NCBI GenBank assembly: GCA_961205875.1
Contig: OY540821.1
Coordinates: 4,030,001 to 4,094,000 of the forward strand
Direction: 5' to 3'
Length of the DNA stretch: 64,000 nucleotides
DNA from: Sialis fuliginosa
Lineage: Eukaryota; Arthropoda; Insecta; Megaloptera; Sialidae
A program made the position numbers and the translations under genes. Below, piece by piece: positions 21,229 through 32,964 of the stretch (its first letter is position 1; the number at the start of each line of letters is the position of its first letter). Below the pieces are notes generated by a model. The model worked only from the letters and a program-made list of their open reading frames with translations, did not search any database and was not told where the DNA came from.

Positions 21229-22435
21229 CTTCAGACTGATCTTGAAATAATCGTTATATAGTCTAGTTTTACGTTTTGGAGTTTCAAATTATTTCGATTA
21301 GTCATTGATAGAGATTGGAAAAATAGTTTTTCAACTATTGCGTAAAAATGCATTTATTGTAATTTTTATTGCGTATCTCCATCGTTTTCAGAAAACTGGT
21401 TTGATTGAACACAATTTGAAATCAGTTATTTGCAACTACCTTTTCAACTATTTTAAAACTATTTGCGACACTTTTTACTGCTTCGTTTGCACTAATTATT
21501 ATTAAATCGTAAAAAAACTATTTATCAACTATTTTCCGAAAAAAAATTCAACTAGTAACTATTTTATTGAAAATAACAACTTTTTTTCAATCTCTAGTCA
21601 TTGACAAGTTGCTTAAGTTATATAAGGTAAGGTTACATTAAGTTAAGTTATATTCGCTTAGGTAACATAGAGTTAGGTTATATTAGGTAGTTAGTCATTT
21701 AAAACTAAAGTTCATAGAAAAATATTAATATTTGAATATACTCGTATAAAAAAATCTATTTGGTGACTGGAACTATAACTCGCACATACTTCAGACTAGT
21801 CTTAAAATGTTTGTAATGAAATTTAGTTTAACGTATTAAAATTTCAATCAAATCCGTTGAATATCCGACCCTGAAACTTGTTAATTGTTGAGAAAATTCA
21901 AAGTTTGAATTTAGCTCAATCAAAACAATTCATCGTTTTAACCCTGGGACGTCCCATGTCGCTTGATTAATATAAGTTTGATGCGTTTCCGATGCTAGGG
22001 GTTGATTAATACAAGGGTTGCGGTATCGGTGAGAAATACTGGGGCGTGGTGTGGGGTGAAAGCGAAGTAATAATATAACTCACTTCGATTTAAATGTAAT
22101 GTTAGATTTTAGATATATATATATGTAATTCGTTGTATCAATAATTGAAATTTGTTAAATTGGTTTCCCTTATATTATTTTGCATGCATCCCTGTTTTAT
22201 TTACATTTATAGAAGTGATTTGTGTTATTTGTATAATGGAACGTGGATTTTCAATTAAAAACCTATATTTAGCCGTTATTGTCTGTTGATAATTATTGAT
22301 TTGTCAGATAAATAGATAGGGTGTATTTATGTATTTACAATGTACATAGAGTACCCAGCAACGTCATTTGCATTTGCATTACAAAAACAGGTGACAAATA
22401 TATTTAAGTACCTGAAACTTTTTTTCACTTTATTT
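21229..22435. other. Degenerate satellite flank and unassigned DNA
   Basis: 21229-21300 and 21690-21850 are diverged satellite units, each with the CTTCAGACT motif. They are separated by about 300 bp of other sequence with a 66-codon open frame (21305-21505) that shows nothing recognisable. GGTTA/AGGTTA motifs cluster near 21630-21690. The rest is unassigned. Confidence 0.5.
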
Positions 22436-23378
22436 CAGAGCTCCGAACCGGAATTGAACCGAAAATCGGAAAAACCGTTATTTTTTGCCGGAACCGAAAC
22501 GAAAAAAATATCGGGTTTTTTCGGTTCGGTTCATGTTAAAGTATGCGCGTTAACATCAGTGCCGGATTAAGTTAGTGCGGGGCCTGTAGCAAATGTTATA
22601 AAGAGCCCATTGGCAGTGGCGTCGTTAGGAGAAGGTGACTTCCAGGGCGGAAATTGATATCCCCCTCCAATAAAAGTCAATCGGATTATTTTTTGTATAT
22701 TAGGCAAGTGGCACCCCCTGTGAATTTTTTACGACAGAAAAAATATTAGTGGGCTCTTTTTTTAAAAATAAATTGGACGGTTATCACCCCTAATAGAATT
22801 GACTTAAATAACCAAAAAAGGAGGTAAATAGGATTTATTTTATTAACAAATGAGACAGGAGTCACCCGGGGCGTTTAATGTGGGCAAATTTAGAAAAATC
22901 GATTAAAAAAATCAAAGAAGGGAGCTTTAAAAATCGATTTTTCGGTTAAATCAAATCGAGATGGGAAACCCTAAAATTAAATTATTAATTACTGTAGATT
23001 CGGACACGCCGTATCAATCATTTGACAGTAGATAGTAAATCCAATAAGATATATTTTTCCGAAAAGCCCCGGGGCCCCCAGAGACGCGGGCCCCGTAGCA
23101 TTTGCTACTCCTACTACATGGTTAATCCGGCACTGGTTAACATGATCTTACCTCCCACTTCAGTTGTTCAGGGCTATCATACAAGTACCATAAAATGTTC
23201 TAAATTATTGTAAAAAATAAATTTTTAATACAAATAAAAAAAATATTAAAATTAATCACTCGGAGCTGAACCGAAAACCGAAAAAACCGTTATTATTTTC
23301 GGAACGAAAACCAGAACCAAACCGATATATATTTTTTTACTCGAACCGAAACGAAAAAAAAAACGGTTCGAAGCCCTG
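22436..23378 (-). mobile_element. Non-autonomous hAT element, family D, interrupted
   Basis: Ends CAGAGCTCCGAACCGG and CGGTTCGAAGCCCTG are inverted repeats. CTTTATTT flanks both sides (22428-22435 and 23379-23386), a perfect 8-bp duplication. A second hAT element occupies 22557-23135, leaving about 360 bp of family D with one module. Relative to 1864-2202 and 56346-56962 it lies in the opposite orientation. Confidence 0.85.
22557..23135. mobile_element. Second hAT MITE nested inside family D
   Basis: Ends CAGTGCCGGATTAA and TTAATCCGGCACTG are a perfect 14-bp inverted repeat. GTTAACAT precedes (22549-22556) and follows (23136-23143), a perfect 8-bp duplication lying within the family D motif. 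A CAGTGGCGTCGTTAGG segment near 22614 may be the start of a third, truncated hAT relative. It is non-coding. Confidence 0.88.
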
Positions 23379-23445
23379 CTTTATTTCATATAAATTACAC
23401 AGACCGAGAAAAAATAGTTTTGTTCTGTTGTTCTATTTTAATAAA

Positions 23446-23972
23446 TGATTTTGGAGGTTTATGGTGAGCTGGAACCGAATCCGTTGCCCAAATTGCTCCA
23501 TCACGTCAGGTTTTTGAGATAACATATGTTTAAAAATTTATTACCAAGTAGATAATGTTTTTCTAAAGTTTTCGTTCACAGTAAGAAATAATACCGTCTT
23601 TCTTCTTTAAAATGAATTTTTAATTTTTACTGTACGATTTTTTTTCACCGAAATATACTAATTTGAAGATATTGTTATATATTTATTGTACTAAAGTCCA
23701 TTGTTACTTGTGTCTTCTCTATTAATAAAAATATCATATCTTAAAACTAGCATGTCTCGGCGAAAAAAATCATACAGTAAAAAGTCAAAATGAACTTTAT
23801 TGATGAAAGTAGTACTATTTCTTACAGTGAACGAAAACTTTAGAAAAAATAATCTACTTGGTAATAAATTCTTAAACATTGCCAAAATAGTCATTTTGAT
23901 ACTTTTAGGCTAGGTTATTTCAAAAACCTGACGTGATGGAGTTCGGTTTCAGCACGCCAAAAACCTCCGAAA
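23446..23972. repeat. Foldback repeat
   Basis: The left arm (from GGAGGTTTATGGTGAGCTGG) and the right arm (ending CACGCCAAAAACCTCC) are inverted copies of roughly 190 bp. Shared stretches include CATCACGTCAGGTTTTTGA with its complement near 23920 and CTACTTGGTAATAAATT with its complement near 23540. Related sequence without the partner arm lies near 55615-55710. Confidence 0.65.
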
Positions 23973-23979
23973 TCACATA

Positions 23980-24529
23980 AGGTAGTGACATCAGTAATGG
24001 CAAATTTTTAATTAAATGTACTGAAATAGAAAAATGTGTTTGATATTTGATTACTACCATTTCTGAATATTAATCTATATACATTTAACTGTCTTACAGC
24101 GTGATTTGATGACAGTCGGCCAATAGGTGTCAAAAAAGTGGACATTTAAACTTATTATTAGTATAATTTATTTATTAATTATTATTTTATCATAGCAACT
24201 GCTTTACATTGTTTCAAATTTTACGATTCTTTCTTTTATATCTTCTGTGTCGTAGTACTTATCATTTTGTAATCATTAGCAAGTGGCCATCACTGCGTTC
24301 TCATTACTGGTTTTACTTGATCCATTACTGGAGAAAAAAATATAAACAAAATAAAAGGCTATAATTTAAAAAACAAACTATATTTGCGGACTTTGATAAT
24401 TAAATTGATTAAATAAAGAGTTTCTTGTTTTATCAGTAACATGAGTTCATGAGAATTACAGAAAACAGGCCCATCAATAAAAAAACCGAAAACTTGCTCT
24501 TATAGCGGCCATAACTGGTACCTTTACCT
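23980..24529 (-). mobile_element. Family C MITE, TA-flanked
   Basis: It starts AGGTAGTGACATCAGTAATGG and ends GGCCATAACTGGTACCTTTACCT, with TA on both sides (23978-23979 and 24530-24531). It is 550 bp and non-coding. A small deletion affects the left terminal repeat. Confidence 0.78.
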
Positions 24530-25609
24530 TATTCATGTGGAGTGTAATACATTTAATTTGAAGCAAAAGAAAATTTATTGCCAAAAAATCTATTTTCGGT
24601 AGAAATAAATAGAAGTTAATATACCAATTTTTTTTATATGGCAGTTTTGAGATCATTTGGTTTATTTGCTGCACAAACAGACAGACAGACATATTGGTAC
24701 TGATTTTTACATTATATGAATGTATTTAATTATAATTTATTATATTTTTAGCCTGACGATGATTCTATGAATCGAAAGCTTGCGAATACTTATTGTTTAG
24801 ACAATTAATTTGTTATTATATTTATTATATTATATATTTCTTATCATTAATTTATGTTTTTTTATTAATTTGAACAAGTCATTTTTTGGTCGTTTGACTG
24901 TTTAAAATGTTAACATGTGGTATATGACCTTAAAGCCACTGAATTTGTCTTTAATTTAATATCCTGTCTATTGAAATATATTTACCTGTTACGAAGTTAT
25001 AAGATTCTAAATTTAATTTTATAATTTATGTTTTTTCTGCTTGTTCCCACTTTACGATCTTATCAACTCGTAAAGGTGGGAAATATTAACACCATTTTCA
25101 ACCGATTTAATTGTACTTTCATTTATAATTAATTTCATTTATATATGGTCTGTTTTTTGCATATCAGTGGGTTTTTAATTAAAAAAAATCACTCTAAACT
25201 ATTATAATATTGTTGCTAATGTTATCGGTTTGTCGAATAAACATATTTTCAATTATCATAAAATCCTCTTATGGCGATTAAAACAAATGAATATCGCAAA
25301 CAAATTATAACTAAATTGATAATATTGACAACATGGACGGATTTTAACATTTTATGTTTGATTTGCAATTATTTTAATTGTTTTGAAATAAATATTTGCG
25401 TTCGTAGGTAATTTCATTTTAAATTGTTTATTATTGAATTTTATTTGTAATAGGTATAATGAATTATTTATAAATGTTTTTTTTTTTCAGGTTGTAAATG
25501 TCGTCCATTTTCTTGATACGTGTCTAAAAAAGGGGGATAAATACTGTCTCAATAGATAGGGTAAGTTTAAAAATCCAATTTTGTCGTTAGATTATTTTTA
25601 AATAAATAA
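24530..25609. other. Unassigned AT-rich stretch
   Basis: No coding sequence is recognised. A GCCTGACGATGATTC segment near 24751 is less AT-rich than its surroundings. Confidence 0.45.
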
Positions 25610-26392
25610 TGCCCGTTTGCACCAGGCTTAGCTAAGTCTGGATTAAGTCTGAGCAAAGCTTAAGTTTTGTTTCGTTTGCACCGTCTCCCAAGCCATCATG
25701 CTTAACTATAAAACCGTTAAACATGACAACACTGTAAAAATCTAGTAACTTTTTATATCTTACGTTTGTGTACTTACATCAAGAGGCTGATTTTTCAAAA
25801 AAATCTGTCAAACACATATTTTAGTCGAACATAATTTCAAAAGAGAAATGTATTTACTAGACATAAGATATAAAAAAGGAAACATTAAAAAAATGAAATA
25901 ATAATTTAAAGTATTTTTATTTATTTATACATATAAGTCATCAAACGAAACCATCAATAAAAATTATATTCATCCATATCATTAAAATAATTTGAACGGG
26001 TATAATTCAGTCTTGGAAAGCCAAACTCAATAATGTCTATAATATCTAAATCGTCCTCAAAAATATCGTGCATTCAAATATCCATGATTGAATTCAACAC
26101 AAAACAAATAATACTTAACACAAAGAAACAGAACTATGTGACAGACGTTTATAGGTTATGCAGTAATGTCCAGGTTATGTACAAAGTAGTATGTCGTTTG
26201 TCGATGTAATGACCATGCGCGAACACTCGATTCCTATTGGTTCTTTACTTTAAGTTTGACTTAAGACCTCGCTAGCAAGGACTTAGATTTAAGATAGACT
26301 TAAGAAATTGTGGAGAACGATGCAACAAAAATTGTTGTCTTAAGATTGACTTAAGTTTAAGCCAGACTTAACTAGTACGGTGCAAACGGGCA
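25610..26392 (-). mobile_element. PIF/Harbinger-like deletion derivative
   Basis: Ends TGCCCGTTTGCACC and GGTGCAAACGGGCA form a perfect 14-bp inverted repeat. Subterminal CTTAAG-type motifs (GACTTAAG, CTTAAGTC) repeat on both sides. Inside is a short minus-strand frame resembling the N-terminus of Harbinger transposases. I could not find a clean 3-bp duplication at the ends (flanks TAA and GTT), so the exact boundary is open. Confidence 0.65.
25954..26073 (-). pseudogene. Harbinger-like transposase N-terminal stub
   Basis: The 39-codon frame includes DDLDIIDIIEFGFPR and RSNYFNDMDEYNF. This resembles the opening of HARBI1-type DDE transposases, where an acidic segment is followed by a 'YF..(M/L)DE..F' motif. 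It stops right after that motif. No catalytic domain follows on this strand before the element end. It is therefore a remnant within a deletion derivative. The assignment rests on my recollection of the family pattern. Confidence 0.5.
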
Positions 26393-26829
26393 GTTTTGTG
26401 TAATATAAAAATATGGTGGAGGCGCAGTGTAAAATTTGTAAGCTAAAAAACTAATATAAAATAATAATTTACACAGGTAGAAATGTTGGTGTCAGTTTTT
26501 ATAGGTTGATATAAAGTATCTTGTTATAAATGAAACGTATTTCATGCCTTTGGTCACAAAATCAATTGATCGATTCGAAATTTTGTTTCAGTGATGTAGA
26601 GATTATGATATTTGATACAATATATTATCACTTCCTATCTCTCTATTGACAGTATCAATGATAGTGACTATTTATTCTATTACATTTACGTCCGGATTTA
26701 ATAAATAATTAGTTGCCAAACATCCAAGCTGTAAATAGCAACAGATTATTTTAATTCACTGTTTAAATTTCTAATTAGGATTATATTTTCTAAAATATAA
26801 TAATTTTAAAAGGGGTAATAGTTTTTACT
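26393..26829. other. Unassigned AT-rich stretch
   Basis: Nothing is recognised between the Harbinger-like element and the family I fragment. Confidence 0.5.
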
Positions 26830-27170
26830 ACCATTGTAATACTGTCGAAAAATCGTGTCCGGGATAAGAGCAGATTCTGATTGTGCTACCTTCAAAACGT
26901 AAAGAAAAGTTAATTACCGCATGGCGGCTGTGTGTGTGTGTCTGATGTAGAATTTTCTTTCGTTCACGATAACTACTGTAAAAATGCGCCGATTTGAATT
27001 ATTTTTTGGAAAAACGTTTATCTCAATGAATACTCCAGACCTGTTGATTTTGGTGCTAATCGGATAAGAGGTTTTGAAAATATTCAATATTTTGTTCCTA
27101 TTATCGTCTAAAAAGTTAACGTTGCGAGTATTATTTCACCAATTTTGATAATACACTTGTAGTTTTATCG
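26830..27170 (-). repeat. Family I repeat, fragment
   Basis: It shares GTCGAAAAATCGTGTCCG, TTTTCTTTCGTTCACGATAA and TTGATTTTGGTGCTAATCGG in order with 40918-42990 and, inversely, 52769-54072. A GT microsatellite lies at 26930-26942. Confidence 0.65.
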
Positions 27171-27648
27171 TACTTAAGGGACCCTTATTTTTACTTTTTT
27201 AAATTTTATTGAAAATTTTCATATTAGCACACCCAAAGCAAGCTTTGAAGTATGGTATTACTCTCGTCTTATTATTTTTTTCGTATGAAAATTGATAAAA
27301 TGAGCATTATATATTAAATTTCTTCAGTAATCCTCTTACATGTTTACATTTTATAAATGAGAACATTACAGTCTCCATATTTACTTAATTTAATATCGAT
27401 TTGTTTTAATTTTCATTCATAAAAATATAAACAAAGTTCAATTTGTCGTTTTAGACCCATTTTTACACTACGGCAACAAACTACAGCTCGCAATACGTAA
27501 CAAATTAACAGCAAACCTTTTGAATTCTCTTCATCTATTTGCAGAATAGAACCCTATTAAAAGTCAGCTAAATCGGATAACTAGAAGTAAGGTTTGCAGT
27601 TTATTTAAATATTTTTACGTATTTTAACGACACATTTTTTGGCAAATA
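27171..27648. other. Unassigned AT-rich stretch
   Basis: No open frame, RNA gene or repeat end is recognised. Confidence 0.5.
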
Positions 27649-28245
27649 CACCAATACCTCGCTTTGCGTCGTTTCGTTTTGCGTTTTTTCGAAGTTGCGT
27701 CGCTGCTGAATTAGTAGTAATTTTCACTGTGCGTCGTTAGATTTTCGAAGTTGCGTTGTTTTGGGTTCGAGTTTTTTTTTACGTTGAAAAAAAAAGCTGT
27801 TCAGCAAACATTGGACCAATTTTTTGTGAATGAAAGCCGACTTACGACAACAGCCACTATGGACTCATCAGACAGTGATTAATTTTTATTTTGTTTTTTA
27901 TAAATTAATTGAATATTTTATTTTGTTTTAATTGAATTTGTTTTTTTTTTGTTTTTTGTATGTACCTATGTAATTTTATAAATTAATTGAATTTTTTATT
28001 TTGTTTTAATCGAATTTGTTTTTTTTTGTTTTTTGTATGTATGTAATAAAATTTTATATTATTTTTGTTTTTTAAATGTTTACTTTGTTCAATTTTCTTT
28101 TTAAACAGTAGTATTTTCGTAACCCTGGAACCGATCTTCGATCTTTACATGATTTGCTATAGAAAATCATAATTCACTTTGCGTCGTTTCAATTTGCGTC
28201 GTGTTTTTTTGGAACGTAACCACGACGCAAAGTGAGGTATTGGTG
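27649..28245 (+). mobile_element. Pogo/Tigger-like deletion derivative
   Basis: Ends CACCAATACCTCGCTTTGCG and CGCAAAGTGAGGTATTGGTG are inverted repeats matching at 19 of 20 bases, with TA on each side (27647-27648 and 28246-28247). The TGCGTCGTTT motif is repeated subterminally. Inside is a short frame resembling a pogo transposase C-terminus. The element is 597 bp and cannot encode a full transposase. Confidence 0.72.
27781..27882 (+). pseudogene. Pogo/Tigger-like transposase C-terminal stub
   Basis: The last 33 codons before a TAA at 27880-27882 include AVQQTLDQFFVNE and an acidic, serine-rich end (MDSSDSD). The '(Q/S)TLD.FF' motif near the C-terminus is common in Tigger/jerky-type transposases. 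The upstream catalytic region is absent. Confidence 0.48.
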
Positions 28246-30170
28246 TATATTGGTTCGATAAATATCTGCAATTTTAATTAAAAATACAAGTTTATTGGCA
28301 CAGGATGGTCTAAAAGTTCAGGATTCCATTACCCCCCCCCCCCCCCCTCACCCACCCACAACACTAAAAAAAGCACAACCCTATTTGAAATGTGTTAGTA
28401 AGTACAAATGTAAACACAACCTAATAATGGCGAGAGAGAAACAATCAATTTGGTATTATTTACTCAAAGTTGACGTGTTTGTGGTTGAGTGTGATTGACA
28501 GGCAGTTGTTCATTAAGTAAACTTCACTCACTGTGTGTGAGTATCACACACTTGACGAGGGAGGCAACGTAACAATTATATGCGATCAAAAATAAAGCCA
28601 AGATGAAAGCGGATATAACGAAAATAGCATGGCTTGGTCATAAAATGCACACCCCTTAGACTTTTGGAACTAACGTTTTTTGAAGGATGTTTAAAAATTT
28701 TCTTGTAAAAATTGATGACAGAACCTCACTTTCAAGTAGTGTATTTTCTTAAAACAATCTGTCACAAGAATAAATAAATACAGAACCTGAAAAATATAAT
28801 AATACATTTTAATTTATCATAATACGTTAATGAAGTTAATATTACAATTATAATTTTTCTTGTCATTAAAAATTTTGAAATTATTATCTTAGATGTTTGA
28901 GAAAAAAATGCAGTTTAAGAAAATAATTTTTTTATAATTTCATAATTTTTTAACGCAAATTTTTTTTTAATGTAACAAAATAAAAAAAAATATGTTAAAA
29001 TTGAAATTTTCAGACAAAAGTTGTTTCTTTTTTTCTGCAAAATACGAATCTGCAAAAAAATAAATAGGTTTCCTTTGAATTAAATTTGTTGACCCTAAAA
29101 AAACCCCCACTCAAGGTCAAAATTGTTACCTCCATTGATTTTGCCCCTCTAAATCCTGAAACGTTTGTACCAAATATTTTCCATAAAAATCCATTGTTTT
29201 CCAGATATGAAGCAATCTCAAGATTAAAAAATCTCCCGTATACATACTTAGAATTCCTGAATTGTATAAATTTGTTTTCGTGTTATAAAGAAATAATATA
29301 AAATAAAGTGAGTTTTTTTTTTCAATTTGAAGCATTTTAAATTACAACAAATGGACTTGAGTTCTTTCAAATTTATAACAAATGTAATTGTTAATTTTGA
29401 AAGTGGCTTGACTCCATTTGTGGTAAAAAAAACACATATTATTCACTTAATAATTGGTGTTATTTTAATAGCAATTGTAAATTTAACTCTCTTAGAAACA
29501 CTTAAGCAAAGTGGCACATTGATATTTTACACGTATATTTTTAATTTTATTGAAACGCAAACTCTTAAATATCTCAGTTTAAACATAAATGTACTAAGGC
29601 CACTTTCAAAATAAACGGCTTAATTAGTAGTTCTGTCTTAAATCAATAAAAAAAATAATAAACAAAGTTTATATTCTGATTTACCGTTCATTTAACAAAG
29701 TTTTTAATTTTTTTTTCAATTTCAAGCCCCCACCCCTCAAAGAATGTCGGGCGTTCCTTCGAATTTATTATCTGCTTGTAAGATAAATTTGAAACCAATA
29801 AATAGAAAACATTTTAAATTGTATGGGTGTAGCTTCTGTTGAACGAATTGATTTTTCAAAATTTCAAATTAATATAAAATATTACCCACTAAAATTTAAA
29901 AAATATTTTTTTTACCGAAAAGACAGCTATTTTTTTCTCAAAAAGTTATTGGGAAACAAAATTGATGTTATTTGAAATATTTCCTGAAATTTCAAATTAA
30001 TTGGTCGAAAAACATATATACAATAATTCCAGATATATTGAAAGACTTACTTACATTAATAATGCCCGGTTTCATGTACGATAGTTATCCACAGTTTATT
30101 TAAAACTGTTTAATTTCAACAATCAGAGTTATTAACTAAAAATTGAAACTTCTCTAAATTTATTTTGACT
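28246..30170. other. Unassigned AT-rich stretch
   Basis: It has a 16-base C run (28332-28347), a TGTGTGAGTATCACACA near-palindrome at about 28535 and long T/A runs. A 95-codon plus frame (29327-29614) predicts one hydrophobic segment but is as AT-rich as its surroundings and resembles nothing I know. Confidence 0.4.
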
Positions 30171-30510
30171 ATTATCGCCATGATGTCTGTCTGTCGGTCT
30201 GTAGATCGGTCGGTCTGTAGTTACTCAAAAACGACAAGTTTATATTTAAATCCTATTTAAAAAATAAAAAGGTCTTACAACTGAATTTTTTGTATTGTCA
30301 TTTTTAATTTTTCGAATTATTTTTGAAACGGTGTGAACTGAAAAAAAAAGTTGTAGAAAATATTATTTCTCATTCATTTTTTTCTATCTTTAACAGTAAG
30401 TCTTACAAGATTTGCTTATATACTTAGAAATACGTATATTATGCACTCAATATAGCGTATAAGAAAGTCCCGAATTACCCATGGCATCTTTGTTCATATG
30501 TATTATAATT
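30171..30510 (+). repeat. Diverged family B repeat
   Basis: It has ATCGCCATGATGTCTGTCTG, a GGTCGGTCTGTAG run, TTTTTCGAATTATT and the end motif GTATAAGAAAGTCCC, in the order seen at 48834-49542. Confidence 0.55.
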
Positions 30511-32446
30511 TATATAACTACAAATATTAAAATGTCAATAACTGACTGAACGTTTTCACAATTTCACGAGATCAGCTACAAGAATTATGAGTTAGGCTCA
30601 AACAGTGACATTTTAACCCCTCCCTCCTCCACCCCTTTTGAATTCTATAAATTTTATCTGAAACATTTTTTTTTCGAGATTTGCAATTGGTATGTTACTT
30701 AAAACGACTCACCCTGTATATGTATGTATATTTTGTATATGTACAATAATAATTACTCTATGCAATATGTCATTGTCAAACATAAATTCCATTACTAGCA
30801 CCAAAAGAATCACGTAATATATTTTTTTGAGTGTGGTATTTGTGTTGAATTTTCAACGACCATTATTGTGTGGTATATTTTGTAACGTTCGGCTTACTGA
30901 ATCATTATTAAATAATTTACACTAAATTTAATTTGTTCGGGGCCGTTCAGGCTACATTAAATTCTGACGTGGAATATCTACATTCTATGGAAAAGGTGAC
31001 CTTTGGTAATAAGTTTGTATTTTAATTAATATAAACAGTTGGGAATAGAATTATGTATATTCATGAAGGAGGAAGTTTTGGGCCTTTTTTTGGGTCATCA
31101 TAAAGCTTTCGAATTATGATAAAAAAATGGTGTGTGTCTCACCCATATGAGCGCGTGGTTGAAGTGAAACTTCCATTGTTTTCATTAACCATGCAAATTA
31201 AATAAATAAAGTAAATGATTATAAAATTTAGAATCAAATGTATTATTTTAACACAAAATCCGCAAAAAAACTAGCCTATCATATATACATATATACAGGG
31301 TAAAATGTTTTTTAAATGTTAGTACCCATAGCGACCATGAAAAAAACCATTTTATGCCTAGGCGGAACTTGTAAATTTTTTAGGGGGGTGGAGGGGGTAA
31401 GGACTTAAAGCTAGGTAATTTTATACCAAGTCATTTGGATGTTAAAATGTATAACCAAAACAGCGGAAATTGACCCTCTTTCTTATTTTTTTTAATAATA
31501 TTAAATTTAAAAAAATTATATGACGCCCCTCCCTATTATTCCAAAATTTAAAAAGATATTATTGTCGTTGGTAGTCCCACCAAAGGCCTCGTTCCAAATT
31601 TTTTTCAGACTTTTTGAGCCAGTAGTTAGAGTTTGAGAGGGGGGACAAAATAAAAAACTGTTTGAAAACCCCTTGAGTTAGAAAAAAAATTAAAAATATG
31701 GATATATTCTACTAATTGAGATCTACATTTCGACACCCCACACGCCTTGGTAAACCATTTTTATTTTATTTATAAAAATTACCGATATTAAAAAAAATTG
31801 AATTTGTTAGCTACCAAGCAAAGACTGATGTGAACATCGACCGTGAAAGCCTGAAAAAACGATAAATATTATTATAATACGTGCCCTACCAAATTTCCTT
31901 CTCATTATCCTCGAAACGAGTAAACAAACGATATAATAAACATATATATTTCGTGAAAATAGAAAAGCGCCGGCACGAATTCACCCCAACCCCCCCTTTG
32001 CCAGTACCACCCAAAAAGGGGTTTGTTTGTAAGATAAATAGACGATATCATATAATTAATACCGAAGCCGTTGGAGAAATTTGAAAATAAAGCCCCCGTT
32101 ACAACTGTCATATTAATTTAGAAATTACATTTGAATAAACAAAATGAAAAGTTTGCACATGTCTCATGTATGTATGTTCGTACAGTGTGAACGCATAGGC
32201 GTCGACATAGGGGAGAGGGGGGGGGAGGTCAAATGTAAATTATTTTTAGTGTATACCTATAATTTTATAAATATAATTATTAATATGTGTTGGTGTGTAA
32301 AAACTGTGAAAACATAGGCGTCAACATAAAGGGGTACACGGGGTAGAGTATTTTTTTTACGTATTTGTTAATAGTTTTGTGAAATTTGGTTTTATTTTTG
32401 AAGTGAAACTTCTTTAGCGAGACTAGAGAATTGAAATGACCTCGAC
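30511..32446. other. Unassigned stretch with one arm of a distant inverted repeat
   Basis: 31128-31172 (CTCACCCATATGAGCGCG, then TTGAAGTGAAACTTCC) reappears inverted at 33813-33851, about 2.6 kb away. The ATAGGCGTC(G/A)ACATA motif occurs near 32197 and 32316. The overlapping 67/68-codon frames around 31881-32111 look random. Confidence 0.45.
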
Positions 32447-32964
32447 CATAGATATAGAGCATGGACAGCGCATTCTGTATTAATTAACACAATGGTGTAA
32501 CATATGTTCAAAAAGTGAGAGAGAGATGCAGTGTAGTTTGGAATATATCTATCCCTTTTTCTAAGAATCTGATTGGTAGCTTACTACAGTTCAGGGTAGT
32601 ATTTTTGTCAGATATATTTTTGTATATCATCTTATGATTCTTGTGCAATAAGGTTTTTTTATTAGAAAAGTAAATAATATAAACAAGAAGTGGCGGTTGG
32701 ATAAAGATCCTAAAATATATTTTCGCCTTTAAGTAAATAATATTTTCAATAATATTAAATAATACTTATCGGTAATTTATCGGTATTTTAACCTCTTTAT
32801 ATGTATGTACATATATATGAATATTTTTAATGTTCGGGGTCAAGAATGAATAGTTACACTCCTGTTTAAAAAAGGACAAGTATATTCCAAACCTGTTTCC
32901 ATCTCTTTCTTTTGACACGTCTTTGTTTTCGAATAAGATGCGTGGTCCATGCTCTATGTCTATG
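32447..32964. mobile_element. TIR element with 8-bp duplication, superfamily unknown
   Basis: It starts CATAGATATAGAGCATGGAC and ends GTCCATGCTCTATGTCTATG, matching at 19 of 20 bases as inverted repeats. ACCTCGAC lies immediately on both sides (32439-32446 and 32965-32972), a perfect 8-bp duplication. The length is 518 bp and it is non-coding. An 8-bp duplication fits hAT or P elements. The CATAGA terminus is not the usual hAT CAG(A/G)G, so I leave it unclassified. Confidence 0.82.

Noticed and set aside
29327-29614. 95-codon frame with a hydrophobic segment
   Set aside because: It is extremely AT-rich like its surroundings, with no similarity I recognise and no supporting context.
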